A DNA stretch of 54,026 nt from an uncultured Oscillospiraceae bacterium (GCA_900543215.1 UQQR01000010.1:1-54026); one strand, 5' to 3'. Shown: positions 32,448-42,000, counted from the first letter of the stretch. The notes: generated by a model not told the origin, from the sequence alone. Translations and numbers: made by a program.

Positions 32448-33491
32448 TTACTTTACGGTTTTACAGTTAGGAACAGAGTGGGAAGCGGTAGAATCACCGT
32501 CGCCCGTATAATTCGGTTCGGAGTAATCATAGGTTTCAAGCACCTTCGTTTTACATTCGTTCCGGAGATAGCTTATAAATTTTTCGGCGGCGGATTTGCC
32601 TATATAAAATGCCTTTCCCGTATCCAGAATATTCGTTTTTATATAGCCGTCACGGGATACGGCAAGAGAAATGTTTTCATAACCTAATAATTGAAGATTT
32701 ATGCTGATGTCAACCGCCGTCTCAATCTGAACAGAATCGTAATCCTTAACGGCTTTTGCCGATTGGTCCGAGAATAACAGCTCCCATATTTTTTCCTTGT
32801 CCCAGCCGTAGTATTCTACATCGCTTGACTTTCCGTTTTGCTTTTGCGTACCGTAAACAGCGCCGAAATCAAGCGTATTTTTAAGGTCAAGGTCATCTGC
32901 AAACTGCCCGAGCGTTTCGGGTGTATAATAGGCGTTGCGGCAGATGTAATATTTATCCTCGTTTTCGTACTTAACGGCGGCGGCGCAGTCGGACGAGATG
33001 TTCTTTATACCGTAAATTTCCGCCTTTGCGGCATATTCGCTTGCGGTATATTCATCTTTTCCGAGAACGGTAAGGCTTGTTATTTTGCCGGCCACCTTGT
33101 CTGCTGGAACGGTTTTGCTTGCTACGCCGTATTCCATGTCTTTTATTTTGATGATGCTGAATTTTTCGGCACTGTCTTTTTCATCCCATTTTTTAACACG
33201 GTATGCATAGCATTCGTATGAGACAGAGCTTTTGTTTGTGCCGTTTGTGCTCCCGTCTGCTTCGTCGGCGGTCAAATCGTATTTCGCAGATTCTTCCGGT
33301 GCTTTGCTTTTAATGCCGCCTTTAGTCATATTTACAGCCGCAAATGTGCCTGCCGCCGCCAATAAAAGGCACGCCGCCATAGCCGAGAATCTTATAATTA
33401 TGCCCTTTTTTGTTTTTGATTTTTTGCCTGCTTCGTCAATATATTTTTCGTCAACATCGCCTATCGCGTTTAAAATATCCCTGCCGGTCAT
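32448..33491 (-). CDS. anti-sigma-factor-like membrane protein
   Basis: A 347-residue protein with a short cytosolic N-terminus (MTGRDILNAIGDVDEKYIDE), one transmembrane helix (about 33-54) and a large extracellular domain without a recognised fold. A cytosolic TGRDILNAIGDVDEKYI-type segment before a single helix is common in clostridial proteins encoded directly after ECF sigma factors, where it binds the sigma factor. Its ATG overlaps the sigma gene stop by four bases. Anti-sigma function is inferred from this position and topology; no zinc-binding HxxxCxxC motif is present. Confidence 0.7.
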   Translation of the reverse strand: MTGRDILNAIGDVDEKYIDEAGKKSKTKKGIIIRFSAMAACLLLAAAGTFAAVNMTKGGIKSKAPEESAKYDLTADEADGSTNGTNKSSVSYECYAYRVKKWDEKDSAEKFSIIKIKDMEYGVASKTVPADKVAGKITSLTVLGKDEYTASEYAAKAEIYGIKNISSDCAAAVKYENEDKYYICRNAYYTPETLGQFADDLDLKNTLDFGAVYGTQKQNGKSSDVEYYGWDKEKIWELLFSDQSAKAVKDYDSVQIETAVDISINLQLLGYENISLAVSRDGYIKTNILDTGKAFYIGKSAAEKFISYLRNECKTKVLETYDYSEPNYTGDGDSTASHSVPNCKTVK

Positions 33492-34048
33492 ACCTTGAAA
33501 TCCTCCCTGTCCAAAAATTCCTTAAGCGCGTTTCTTGTACGCATAAGGCTGACCTTTACCTTGCTTTCCGAAAAGCCGCTTTCCTTTGCTATTTCGCTTA
33601 CCGAAAACATATACCAGTACCGCTTTAGGAATATAATGCGGCTGTCCGCCCTTTGCATACTTAAAAACCTTTCAATAAGCTCTGTAAGACATCGCGCGTC
33701 CACGCTGTCCTCAGTCAGCTTTTTTGAGGGAACGCAGTAATCAAGCTCGTCCAAAACAAGGGGAAGCTCACCGCCGCCGCGCTTGTCGGCATTGCGGTGT
33801 TCCGCTTTGTTAAGCGCAAGATTACGGGTTATTTTACAGAGAAATGCCCTGAGGCTTTTCGGCTTGGCAGGGGGAATGGACTGCCAAGCCTTTAAAAGCA
33901 TATCGCTTACAGTCTCCTCGGCGTCGCTTTTATCGCCGAGTATACTGAGCGCCAGCCTGTGGCAATATCCGCCGTATTTTCGCTCGGTTTCTGTCAAAGC
34001 GTTTTCGTTTCTTTCGTTAAAAAGCTCGGTTATTCTGCTGTCCTCCAT
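33488..34048 (-). CDS. ECF-type RNA polymerase sigma factor
   Basis: A 186-residue sigma-70 family member with regions 2 and 4 only. Region 2 includes YCHRLALSILGDKSDAEETV and DMLLKAWQSIPP; region 4 is in DSRIIFLKRYWYMFSVSEIA then SGFSESKVKVSLMRTRNALK, a clear helix-turn-helix. It would direct polymerase to a small extracytoplasmic-response regulon. It is the first gene of the sigma/anti-sigma/beta-propeller operon and has an ECF-like promoter in front, suggesting autoregulation. GAGGGGGATG precedes the ATG. Confidence 0.92.
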   Translation of the reverse strand: MEDSRITELFNERNENALTETERKYGGYCHRLALSILGDKSDAEETVSDMLLKAWQSIPPAKPKSLRAFLCKITRNLALNKAEHRNADKRGGGELPLVLDELDYCVPSKKLTEDSVDARCLTELIERFLSMQRADSRIIFLKRYWYMFSVSEIAKESGFSESKVKVSLMRTRNALKEFLDREDFKV

Positions 34049-34069
34049 TTTTCATCCCCCTCATCTTTA

Positions 34070-34097
34070 TAGACAGGAAAAAATATCCTCCGGTTAC
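34070..34097 (-). promoter_or_regulatory. candidate ECF-type autoregulatory promoter
   Basis: On the minus strand GTAACC (34092-34097) and TGTCTA (34070-34075) are 16 nt apart, about 25 bases upstream of the ECF sigma gene. The AACC -35 and GTC-containing -10 with this spacing are typical of promoters read by ECF sigma factors and unlike the TTGACA/TATAAT sites elsewhere in the window. Confidence 0.6.
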
Positions 34098-34106
34098 AGT
34101 TACATT

Positions 34107-34787
34107 TTAAAATTGTCTCCGTAATTTTTCAAGTGCGGATTTTTCAATGCGGGAAACATAGCTTCTTGATATATCTAGCTTTTTTGCTATTTCGCGCTGG
34201 GTCAGCTCCTCTCTGCCGCCGAGACCGTACCGCATTTCGATTATTTTCTTTTCCCTTTCATCAAGACAGCCCGAAAGTATCACCCGAAGCTTTTCAAGCT
34301 TGATTTTCGTGTCAATCTCCTCGGCTATATCGCTTCCGTCGGCTATAACATCAATAAGCGTAAGGGCGTTTCCGTCCTTGTCGGTGTCTATCGGATCGCT
34401 TATAAAAACATCCTGAGCCGATTTTTTTTGATTTCTGAAATACATAAGTATCTCGTTTTCTATACACCGCGCGGCATAGGTCGCAAGGCGTATGCCTTTT
34501 TCGCTGTTAAAAGTCGAAACCGCCTTTATAAGCCCTATTGTTCCTATGGAGATCATATCGTCCTGATCGGCGCCCGAGTTGTAATATTTTTTTACTATGT
34601 GCGCCACAAGCCGCAGATTGTGCTCTATAAGCTCGTTTCGGGCATTTTGGTCTCCGCCTCGGCTTTTTTCCAAAAGCTCCGATTCCCTTGCGGCTGAAAG
34701 CGGAGCCGGAAACGAACCGGCACCCTTAACATGGAGCGCAAAGTAGTAAATGCTCGAGGCTATTTCCATAAGTAAGTTTAAAAGCAT
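34107..34787 (-). CDS. sigK: sporulation sigma factor sigma-K (with pro-sequence)
   Basis: A 226-residue sigma-70 family factor. Region 2 reads ARNELIEHNLRLVAHIVKKY then DDMISIGTIGLIKAVSTFNS and LATYAARCIENEILMYFRNQ, and region 4 ends in LTQREIAKKLDISRSYVSRI, both very close to the mother-cell factor sigma-K. The hydrophobic N-terminus (LLNLLMEIASSIYYFALHV) matches the pro-sequence removed by SpoIVFB in Bacillus. The gene is continuous here, with no interrupting skin-type element. The ATG at 34787 follows AGAGGG; longer in-frame extensions run into the CIRCE region. Confidence 0.9.
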   Translation of the reverse strand: MLLNLLMEIASSIYYFALHVKGAGSFPAPLSAARESELLEKSRGGDQNARNELIEHNLRLVAHIVKKYYNSGADQDDMISIGTIGLIKAVSTFNSEKGIRLATYAARCIENEILMYFRNQKKSAQDVFISDPIDTDKDGNALTLIDVIADGSDIAEEIDTKIKLEKLRVILSGCLDEREKKIIEMRYGLGGREELTQREIAKKLDISRSYVSRIEKSALEKLRRQF

Positions 34788-34839
34788 ATTATAACCCTCT
34801 TTCTCTACAAGTATATGAGGGGTATGGCTTGACACTTGA

Positions 34840-34866
34840 TTAGCACTCAAGCAAAACGAGTGCCAA
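34840..34866 (+). promoter_or_regulatory. CIRCE-like operator upstream of htpG
   Basis: TTAGCACTC-N9-GAGTGCCAA, one mismatch from the perfect CIRCE at 9129-9155, with the same 9-nt spacer. It lies 98 bases upstream of htpG and 53 bases upstream of the divergent sigK. A TTGACA is at 34829-34834, but I could not place a good -10 box after it. It is likely to put htpG under HrcA control. Confidence 0.8.
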
Positions 34867-34964
34867 TATTAAAGGTTTATTCATAATTAATTAACACATT
34901 AATGAAGAAAAAGGCTTATACTATATGTCAGTTAAAGTCAAACTTGATAAAAAGGTGATATAAA

Positions 34965-36872
34965 ATGAGCAAAAAACAATTTAAATCAGAATCAAAAAAG
35001 CTTATGGATATGATGATCAATTCGATTTATACCCATAAGGAAATATTTTTGCGCGAGCTGATTTCAAACGCAAGCGATGCGCTTGATAAGCTCTATTTCC
35101 GTTCTCTTACCGATAATGCGGTGGGTATTGCACCCGAGGACTTTGAAATACGGCTTGAGCTTGATAAGGACGCACGCACTCTTAAGGTTATAGATAACGG
35201 CTGCGGTATGACCGAGGAGGAGCTTGACAAAAACCTCGGTACAATAGCGAAGTCGGGTTCTTTTGCCTTTAAGCAGGAAAACGAGAAAAAGGAAAATGTT
35301 GATATTATAGGTCAGTTCGGCGTAGGCTTTTATTCCGCCTTTATGGTCAGCGACAAGGTTACGGTTGAAAGCCGCGCTTACGGAGCGGACAAGGCATACC
35401 GCTGGTCTTCGACCGGTGCGGATGGTTACACCGTAGAGCCGTGCGACAAGGAAACGGTCGGAACAACGGTTACTCTGTACATAAAGGAAAACGAGGGCGA
35501 CGAGAACTATGACGAGTTCCTTGATCAGTACAGAATAAGCGCGCTTGTTAAAAAATATTCCGACTATATACGCCACCCGATTAAAATGGAGTTCACCACA
35601 AAGGAACCCGTAAAGCAAGAGGACGGAGACGATAAAAAAGAACCCGAATACAAAGATGTTACCGAGCTTCGCACGCTTAACAGTATGATACCGCTTTGGA
35701 AAAAGCAGAAAAGTGAGATAAAGCCCGAGGATTACAATAATTTCTACAAGGAGAAATTTTATGACTATGAAGACCCCGCAAGAGTAATTCATACCAAAAC
35801 CGAGGGTCAGGCAACATATTCGGCGCTTCTTTTTATACCTAAGCATCCGCCGTTTGATTATTACACAAAGGAATACGAAAAGGGACTTCAGCTTTATTCC
35901 AAGGGCGTTCTTATAATGGATAAGTGCGCCGAGCTTCTGCCCGATTATTTCAGCTTTGTAAAGGGTCTTGTGGACAGCGAGGATCTGTCGCTTAATATCT
36001 CTCGTGAGACATTACAGCACGACGGGCAGCTAAAGCTTATAGCAAAAACACTTGAAAAGAAGATTAAATCCGAGCTTGAAAAAATGCTCAAGGACGAGCG
36101 TGAGGCTTACGAGGAGTTCTTCAAGGCTTTCGGAATACAGCTTAAATTCGGCGTATACAACGATTACGGTATGCATAAGGACGCTCTTAAGGATCTGCTT
36201 ATCTTCCGTTCTTCGGCAGAAAAGAAATATGTTACCTTAAAAGAATATGTAAGCCGTATGGCAGAAGGGCAGGATACTATCTATTATGCCTGCGGGGAAA
36301 CCGATGAAAAAATCGATATGCTGCCCCAGGCGGACGCAGTAAAGGATAAGGGCTATGAAATTCTTTACCTTACCGAAAATGTCGATGAATTTGCCGTAAA
36401 GATGATGGGCGAGTATGACGGCAAAAAGTTTGTCAACATATGCGACGAGAATTTAAATCTTGACAGCGAAGACGAAAAAAAGGCGCTAAACGAGGAAAAC
36501 GAAGCCGCAAAGGATATGTTTGAGGCTATGAAGGAAAGCATCGGCGATAAGGTCAATGCTGTGAGATTTACCAATAAGCTTAAAAATCATCCCGTATGCC
36601 TTACAAGCGAGGGCGGTATTTCGCTCGAAATGGAAAAGGTGCTTAATTCTATGCCGGGAGCGGAGCAGAACAAGGTCAAGGCTCAGCTTGTGCTTGAAAT
36701 AAACGCTTCGCATCCAATTGCCGAAAAGCTTAAAAAGCTTTACACGGACGATAAGGACACCCTTTCGAAGTACGCTAAACTGCTTTACGGTGAGGCGTGC
36801 CTTATAGGGGGTAAGACCGTACCGGATCCTGCGGAGCACAGCGCTCTTGTATGCGAGCTTATGACAAAATAA
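34965..36872 (+). CDS. htpG: molecular chaperone HtpG (Hsp90)
   Basis: A 635-residue ATP-dependent dimeric chaperone. The GHKL ATPase domain shows ELISNASDALDKL (about residues 30-42), DNGCGMTEEEL (about 78-88) and GQFGVGFYSAFMVSD (about 115-129). The middle domain includes KGLVDSEDLSLNISRETLQHD, and the C-terminal dimerisation domain is complete. Bacterial HtpG lacks the charged linker and MEEVD tail, as here. A CIRCE-like site upstream suggests co-regulation with the DnaK operon, unlike Bacillus subtilis, where htpG is outside the HrcA regulon. AAAGGTG precedes the ATG. Confidence 0.97.
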   Translation: MSKKQFKSESKKLMDMMINSIYTHKEIFLRELISNASDALDKLYFRSLTDNAVGIAPEDFEIRLELDKDARTLKVIDNGCGMTEEELDKNLGTIAKSGSFAFKQENEKKENVDIIGQFGVGFYSAFMVSDKVTVESRAYGADKAYRWSSTGADGYTVEPCDKETVGTTVTLYIKENEGDENYDEFLDQYRISALVKKYSDYIRHPIKMEFTTKEPVKQEDGDDKKEPEYKDVTELRTLNSMIPLWKKQKSEIKPEDYNNFYKEKFYDYEDPARVIHTKTEGQATYSALLFIPKHPPFDYYTKEYEKGLQLYSKGVLIMDKCAELLPDYFSFVKGLVDSEDLSLNISRETLQHDGQLKLIAKTLEKKIKSELEKMLKDEREAYEEFFKAFGIQLKFGVYNDYGMHKDALKDLLIFRSSAEKKYVTLKEYVSRMAEGQDTIYYACGETDEKIDMLPQADAVKDKGYEILYLTENVDEFAVKMMGEYDGKKFVNICDENLNLDSEDEKKALNEENEAAKDMFEAMKESIGDKVNAVRFTNKLKNHPVCLTSEGGISLEMEKVLNSMPGAEQNKVKAQLVLEINASHPIAEKLKKLYTDDKDTLSKYAKLLYGEACLIGGKTVPDPAEHSALVCELMTK

Positions 36873-36877
36873 ATTAT

Positions 36878-36917
36878 AAAAAATCTGCCGCAGGCACTCA
36901 CCTGAGGCAGATTTTTT
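36878..36917. terminator. bidirectional terminator between htpG and acpP
   Basis: AAAAAATCTGCC (36878-36889) pairs with GGCAGATTTTTT (36906-36917), extended inside by GCAGG/CCTGA pairing. The A and T runs are on the two outer sides, between convergent genes. Confidence 0.9.
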
Positions 36918-36927
36918 ATATACCGTA

Positions 36928-37158
36928 TTATTGCATATTTTTCTGGATGTACTCAACGACATCGCCTATGGTCTTCAGATTTTCAATTTCTTCATCGGGA
37001 ATTTCAACCTCAAACTCATCCTCGATAGACATAAGCAGCTCAACAACATCAAGGCTGTCCGCGTTTAAATCCTCGGCTATTTTCGTATCCATAGTCATAT
37101 CGTCCGCATTGGCGTCAAGCTGTTCTGCCAAAATCTCTTTTATTTTTTCGAATACCAT
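36928..37158 (-). CDS. acpP: acyl carrier protein
   Basis: A 76-residue acidic carrier protein. The phosphopantetheine attachment serine is in NADSLDVVELLM (DSL motif, about residue 35), and the surrounding helices (VFEKIKEILAEQL; IEDEFEVEIPDEE) are typical. It carries growing acyl chains in fatty acid synthesis. The gene stands alone here, away from any fab cluster, with a near-perfect promoter, suggesting either the main constitutive ACP or a second copy. GGGAGG lies upstream of the ATG. Confidence 0.95.
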   Translation of the reverse strand: MVFEKIKEILAEQLDANADDMTMDTKIAEDLNADSLDVVELLMSIEDEFEVEIPDEEIENLKTIGDVVEYIQKNMQ

Positions 37159-37199
37159 AACTAAAGTATGCCTCCCACAAAATTAAAAATGCTAAACAA

Positions 37200-37228
37200 A
37201 TAATATGTTCTATTTGTCCGTTTGTCAA
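37200..37228 (-). promoter_or_regulatory. promoter of acpP
   Basis: TTGACA (37223-37228) and TATTAT (37200-37205) on the minus strand with a 17-nt spacer. Confidence 0.75.
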
Positions 37229-37345
37229 TATATTTTTATGATTTTTTTAAAACTTTATTCTTTAAAGCTTTATGCGTTAAAAAATGTTGCAAAATTTTTC
37301 CGTATGCTTTATAATAGTTTTTATTATATGTAAAAAACGAAAGGT

Positions 37346-37373
37346 GGGGACGAGGGCGCCCTCGGCGCTCCCC
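37346..37373 (+). other. GC-rich hairpin just before the proS start codon
   Basis: A 14-nt perfect palindrome (CGAGGGCGCCCTCG, 37351-37364) is enclosed by GGGG (37346-37349) and CCCC (37370-37373). It stands between the only ribosome-binding-site-like sequence and the proS ATG and could either shorten the effective spacing or hide the site. Confidence 0.6.
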
Positions 37374-37376
37374 GAT

Positions 37377-38810
37377 ATGGCTAAGGAAAAATTGGTAAAA
37401 TCCATTACTTCAATGGATGAGGATTTTGCAAAGTGGTACACCGATGTTGTGCTTAAAGCGGACCTTATCGGATATTCTTCGGTTAAGGGATGTATGATAA
37501 TCCGCCCGTACGGATATGCGATATGGGAAAACATACAGCATATAATGGACGGTATGTTCAAGGAAACGGGACACGAAAATGTATATATGCCTATGTTCAT
37601 TCCCGAAAGTCTGCTTCAAAAGGAAAAGGACCATGTTGAGGGCTTTGCGCCGGAGGTTGCGTGGGTTACGCACGGCGGAGACGAGGAGCTTGAAGAGCGT
37701 CTTTGCGTAAGACCGACGTCGGAAACCTTGTTCTGCGACCACTTTAAGGATATAGTTCATTCCTACCGCGACCTGCCTAAGCTTTATAATCAGTGGTGCA
37801 GTGTTGTAAGATGGGAGAAAACGACCCGTCCGTTCCTGCGCTCCCGTGAGTTTTTGTGGCAGGAGGGTCATACGCTTCACGCCACTGCCGAGGAGGCAAG
37901 GGAAGAAACCGTAAGAATGCTTAACATATACGCCCGTTTTGCCGAGGAATATCTTGCGATACCGGTAGTAAAGGGTGAAAAAACCGAAAAAGAACGCTTT
38001 GCGGGAGCCGAGGGCACCTATACAATAGAAGCGCTTATGCACGACGGAAAAGCGTTGCAGAGCGGAACCTCCCATTACTTCGGGGACGGCTTTGCTAAAG
38101 CCTTTGATATTGTGTATACGGATAAGAATAACAATCCTGTTACTCCGTTTGAGACCTCTTGGGGAACCTCGACACGCCTTATCGGCGCTATAATAATGAC
38201 CCACGGCGATGATAACGGTCTTGTACTTCCGCCGGCAATAGCGCCCGTTCAGGCTGTACTTGTTCCGATTGCCATGCACAAGGAGGGAGTGCTTGAAAAG
38301 GCGAACGGGGTTTATGACAGACTTAAAAAGATTTGCCGCGCTAAGATTGACACCTCCGAGCAGACGCCCGGCTGGAAATTTGCCGAATATGAGATGAAGG
38401 GCGTTCCGCTCAGAATTGAGCTCGGTCCTAAGGATATAGAAAACAACAGCTGTGTTGTGGTACGCCGTGACAACGGTGAAAAAACAACCGTATCGCTTGA
38501 CGAACTTGAAAGCAAGATTCCCGAACTGCTTAAAGCCGTTCGTGACGGACTTTATAACAAAGCGCTTGAGCGCAGGGCAAATATGACCTTTACTGCGCAT
38601 ACGCTTGATGAGATGAAGGAAATTGCCGACAACAAGCCCGGATTTATAAAGGCTATGTGGTGCGGCGACCGTGAGTGTGAGGACAAGCTTAAGGAATATG
38701 CCGGGGTAACCTCTCGCTGTATCCCGTTTGAGCAGGAGGAAATTGACGGAAAATGCGTTTGCTGCGGTAAAAAAGCAAAGCATATGCTTTACTGGGGCAA
38801 GGCTTATTAA
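37377..38810 (+). CDS. proS: prolyl-tRNA synthetase (short, archaeal/eukaryal-like type)
   Basis: A 477-residue class II synthetase that charges tRNA-Pro. It is of the short type without the editing insertion. Motif 2 is in CSVVRWEKTTRPFLRSREFLW-like sequence, and TSWGTSTRLIGAIIMTHGDD corresponds to motif 3. The C-terminal domain has paired cysteines (CGDRE; CVCCGKKA) and ends in the conserved YWGKAY. The ATG at 37377 agrees with homologues (MAKEKLVKSIT), but the purine-rich AAAGGTGGGG is about 27 bases upstream with a hairpin in between; an in-frame GTG at 37344 is an alternative start. Confidence 0.95.
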   Translation: MAKEKLVKSITSMDEDFAKWYTDVVLKADLIGYSSVKGCMIIRPYGYAIWENIQHIMDGMFKETGHENVYMPMFIPESLLQKEKDHVEGFAPEVAWVTHGGDEELEERLCVRPTSETLFCDHFKDIVHSYRDLPKLYNQWCSVVRWEKTTRPFLRSREFLWQEGHTLHATAEEAREETVRMLNIYARFAEEYLAIPVVKGEKTEKERFAGAEGTYTIEALMHDGKALQSGTSHYFGDGFAKAFDIVYTDKNNNPVTPFETSWGTSTRLIGAIIMTHGDDNGLVLPPAIAPVQAVLVPIAMHKEGVLEKANGVYDRLKKICRAKIDTSEQTPGWKFAEYEMKGVPLRIELGPKDIENNSCVVVRRDNGEKTTVSLDELESKIPELLKAVRDGLYNKALERRANMTFTAHTLDEMKEIADNKPGFIKAMWCGDRECEDKLKEYAGVTSRCIPFEQEEIDGKCVCCGKKAKHMLYWGKAY

Positions 38811-38826
38811 TAACAAAAATAAACGG

Positions 38827-38847
38827 AAAACCGCCGAAAGGCGGTTT
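38827..38847 (+). terminator. terminator after proS
   Basis: An 8-bp GC-rich stem AAACCGCC/GGCGGTTT with a GAAA loop followed by seven T. Confidence 0.92.
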
Positions 38848-38893
38848 TTTTGCTTACAAAAGGAACAGAATTGAAAAAAATTGTAATTTCCGC

Positions 38894-38922
38894 TTGACTA
38901 ATTACGGGTTTTGTTTTATAAT
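38894..38922 (+). promoter_or_regulatory. promoter of rpoBC
   Basis: TTGACT (38894-38899) and TATAAT (38917-38922) with a 17-nt spacer. The leader to rpoB is about 135 nt and can form a GCCGC/GCGGC stem near 38960-38980, but I recognise no known leader motif. The rplJ-rplL genes usual upstream of rpoB are absent here, so rpoBC has its own promoter. Confidence 0.75.
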
Positions 38923-39063
38923 AATGAATTACTAATGATGGGGGATTGTGCGCCTATTTTGCCGCAGAGCCTGCTTCAAGCGGCTGTCGGGCGGTCTTTA
39001 TTCATCATATTATGCAGCACTTACGGTTTACCGTAAAATATTTAGAGGAGTGATTGCAAGCCT

Positions 39064-42000
39064 ATGGAGCCAACTTCAATGGTTAAACCCGTCCGGTTGG
39101 GTAAAAACACTCGAATGACCTTTTCGAAAATCAACGAAGTCATCGATATGCCTAATCTTATCGAAATTCAGAAGGATTCGTATAAATGGTTTGTCGAGGA
39201 AGGACTTAAGGAAGTATTCAGGGATATGTCCGCTATTACGGATTACAGCGGAAATCTTCAGCTTACCTTTGTTGATTATCACCTTGACGAAACACCCAAG
39301 TATGATGTAACGGAGTGCAAGGCGAGAGATACAACATACGCCGCACCGCTTCGTGTCACTGCACAGCTTGTTAATGTTGAAAAGGACGAAATTAAGGAAA
39401 GCGAGGTATCAATGGGCGATTTCCCGTTGATGACCGAATCCGGAACCTTTGTAATTAACGGAGCGGAGCGTGCCATAGTTTCACAGCTCGTTCGTTCCCC
39501 GGGCGTTTACTATGCCGAAAAGATTGACGAAAAAACCGGCAAAAAGCTTTATTCCTCAACCATTATTCCGAACCGCGGCGCATGGCTTGAATATGAAACC
39601 GCTCCGAGCGATGTTCTCTATGTCCGTATTGATAAAAACCGCAAACTGCCTATAACGACATTTATGCGTGCATTAGGCATAGGCACAAACGAACAGCTGA
39701 GAGCACTTTTCGGCGATGATGAAAGATTTGCCGCCACTATCGAGGCGGACGATACAAAAACGGTTGAAGAGGCGCTTGTTGAGGTATATAAAAAGCTCCG
39801 CCCGAGCGAGCCTGTAACGATTGAAGGCGCAAAGGCGTATCTTGAACAGCTTTTCTTTGATCCCCACCGTTATGATATTTCCCGTGTGGGACGCTATAAA
39901 TACAATAAAAAGTTAGCCATAGGCGCCCGTATAAAGGGTGCGGTTTTGTCACGCCCCGTTGCGGACCCGATGACAGGCGAGATAATAGCAGACGGGGATA
40001 CCTCGGTTACCCGTGAGCTTGCCGAGACCATTGAGAGAAAGGGTGTTTCGGAAGCCTATATCAATGTTATGGATAATGAGGGCAATGTAACAGAGGTCAA
40101 GGTTCTTTCAAACGGTATGGTAAGGCTTGCCGATTTTACCGATTTTACACCTGACGAGTTGGCAGAGCTTGACGAGCTCGGAATTAACGAGAATGTTTCC
40201 TTTGCGGCTTTGCGTGAGATTCTTGAGAGCACAAACAGCAAGGAAGAGCTTCGCGAGGCTATCCTTGAGCATGCGGACGATCTTATCCCGAAGCATATTA
40301 CCGTTGACGATATTTTTGCTACGGTAAGCTATTTCCTGGGACTTCCCCACGGCGTAGGCTGTGTTGACGATATAGACCATTTGGGCAACCGCCGTATTCG
40401 TTCGGTGGGCGAGCTTTTGCAGAACCAGTTCCGTATCGGTATTTCCCGTATGGAGCGTGTTGTCCGTGAGAAGATGACTCTGCAGGCTCAGGACCCCGAT
40501 AATATCACACCGCAGTCACTTATAAATATCCGTCCTGTTGTAGCGGCTATAAAGGAATTCTTCGGCTCTTCACCGCTTTCGCAGTTTATGGATCAAACAA
40601 ACCCGCTGTCGGAGCTTACTCATAAGCGCCGTCTGTCAGCGCTCGGTCCGGGCGGACTTTCCCGTGACCGTGCGTCCTTCGAGGTTCGAGATGTTCACTA
40701 CACACATTACGGCCGTATGTGCCCTATCGAGACACCTGAAGGACCGAACATCGGACTTATTTCTTATCTTGCTACATTTGCTAAAATCAATAAATACGGC
40801 TTTATCGAAACTCCTTTCCGTAAGGTTGATAAGGCTACGGGCAGAGTGCTTGATGAGGTTCGTTATATGACTGCCGACGAAGAGGACGAGTATACCGTAG
40901 CACAGGCTAACGAGCCGCTCGACGAAAACGGATATTTTGTAAATAAAAAGGTAAATGCCCGTCACCGTGACGGCTTCCATGAGGTTGAGGCATCGAGTGC
41001 TGACTATATGGATGTTTCGCCTAAAATGGTAGTTTCCGTTGCAACGGCTATGATTCCGTTCCTTGAGAACGACGATACCAACCGTGCGCTTATGGGTTCC
41101 AACATGCAGAAGCAGGCAGTACCGCTTTTAAGACCCGAAAATCCGATAGTTGCTACCGGTATGGAATATAAGGCGGCAGTAGACTCGGGCGTTGTAGTTT
41201 TGGCAAAGCGTGCCGGCGAGGTTACCTATGTAAGCGCCGATACCGTAAAGATCCGTGCCAAAAACGGCGAAATAGACGAGTACAAGCTTATAAAATTCCT
41301 TCGTTCCAACCACGGAACCTGTATAAACCAGCGTCCGATAGTTGCGGTAGGTCAACAGGTTGAGGAGCATGAGGTTATTGCAGACGGCCCCGCAACCAGC
41401 AACGGTGAGATTTCACTCGGCAGAAACGCACTCATCGGATTTATGACCTGGGAGGGTTATAACTACGAGGACGCTGTTCTTATAAACGAACGCCTTGTGC
41501 GTGATGATGTTTATACCTCTATTCATATAGAAGAATACGAGCTTGAGGCGAGAGATACCAAGCTCGGACCGGAAGAGATTACAAGGGATATACCTAATGT
41601 CGGCGAGGACGCTCTTAAGGACCTTGACGAAAGAGGTATAATCCGTATAGGCGCAGAGGTTACCGCGGGCGATATACTTGTAGGTAAGGTAACTCCCAAG
41701 GGCGAAACCGAGCTTACCGCTGAGGAAAGACTGCTCCGCGCAATATTTGGCGAGAAGGCACGCGAGGTAAGAGATACCTCACTGCGTGTTCCGCACGGCG
41801 AATACGGTACTATCGTTGATGTAAAGGTATTTACAAGAGAAAATTCCTCAGAATTAAGCCCCGGAGTCAATGTCGTTGTACGCTGTTATATAGCGCAGAA
41901 GCGTAAAATCTCCGTCGGTGATAAAATGGCGGGACGCCACGGTAATAAGGGTGTTGTTTCCCGTATACTTCCGAGCGAGGATATGCCGTTCTTACCCGAC

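Noticed and set aside
37410..38816. 468-codon open frame on the minus strand opposite proS
   Set aside because: It is fully antisense to a clear prolyl-tRNA synthetase gene, has no ribosome binding site and shows no recognisable domain; it arises from the codon bias of proS. The same holds for long frames opposite rpoC (44338-45369) and ileS (6043-6627).
38935..39036. 34-codon ORF in the rpoB leader as a possible leader peptide
   Set aside because: No ribosome binding site precedes its ATG, and the peptide has no regulatory-looking run of codons or overlap with a terminator.
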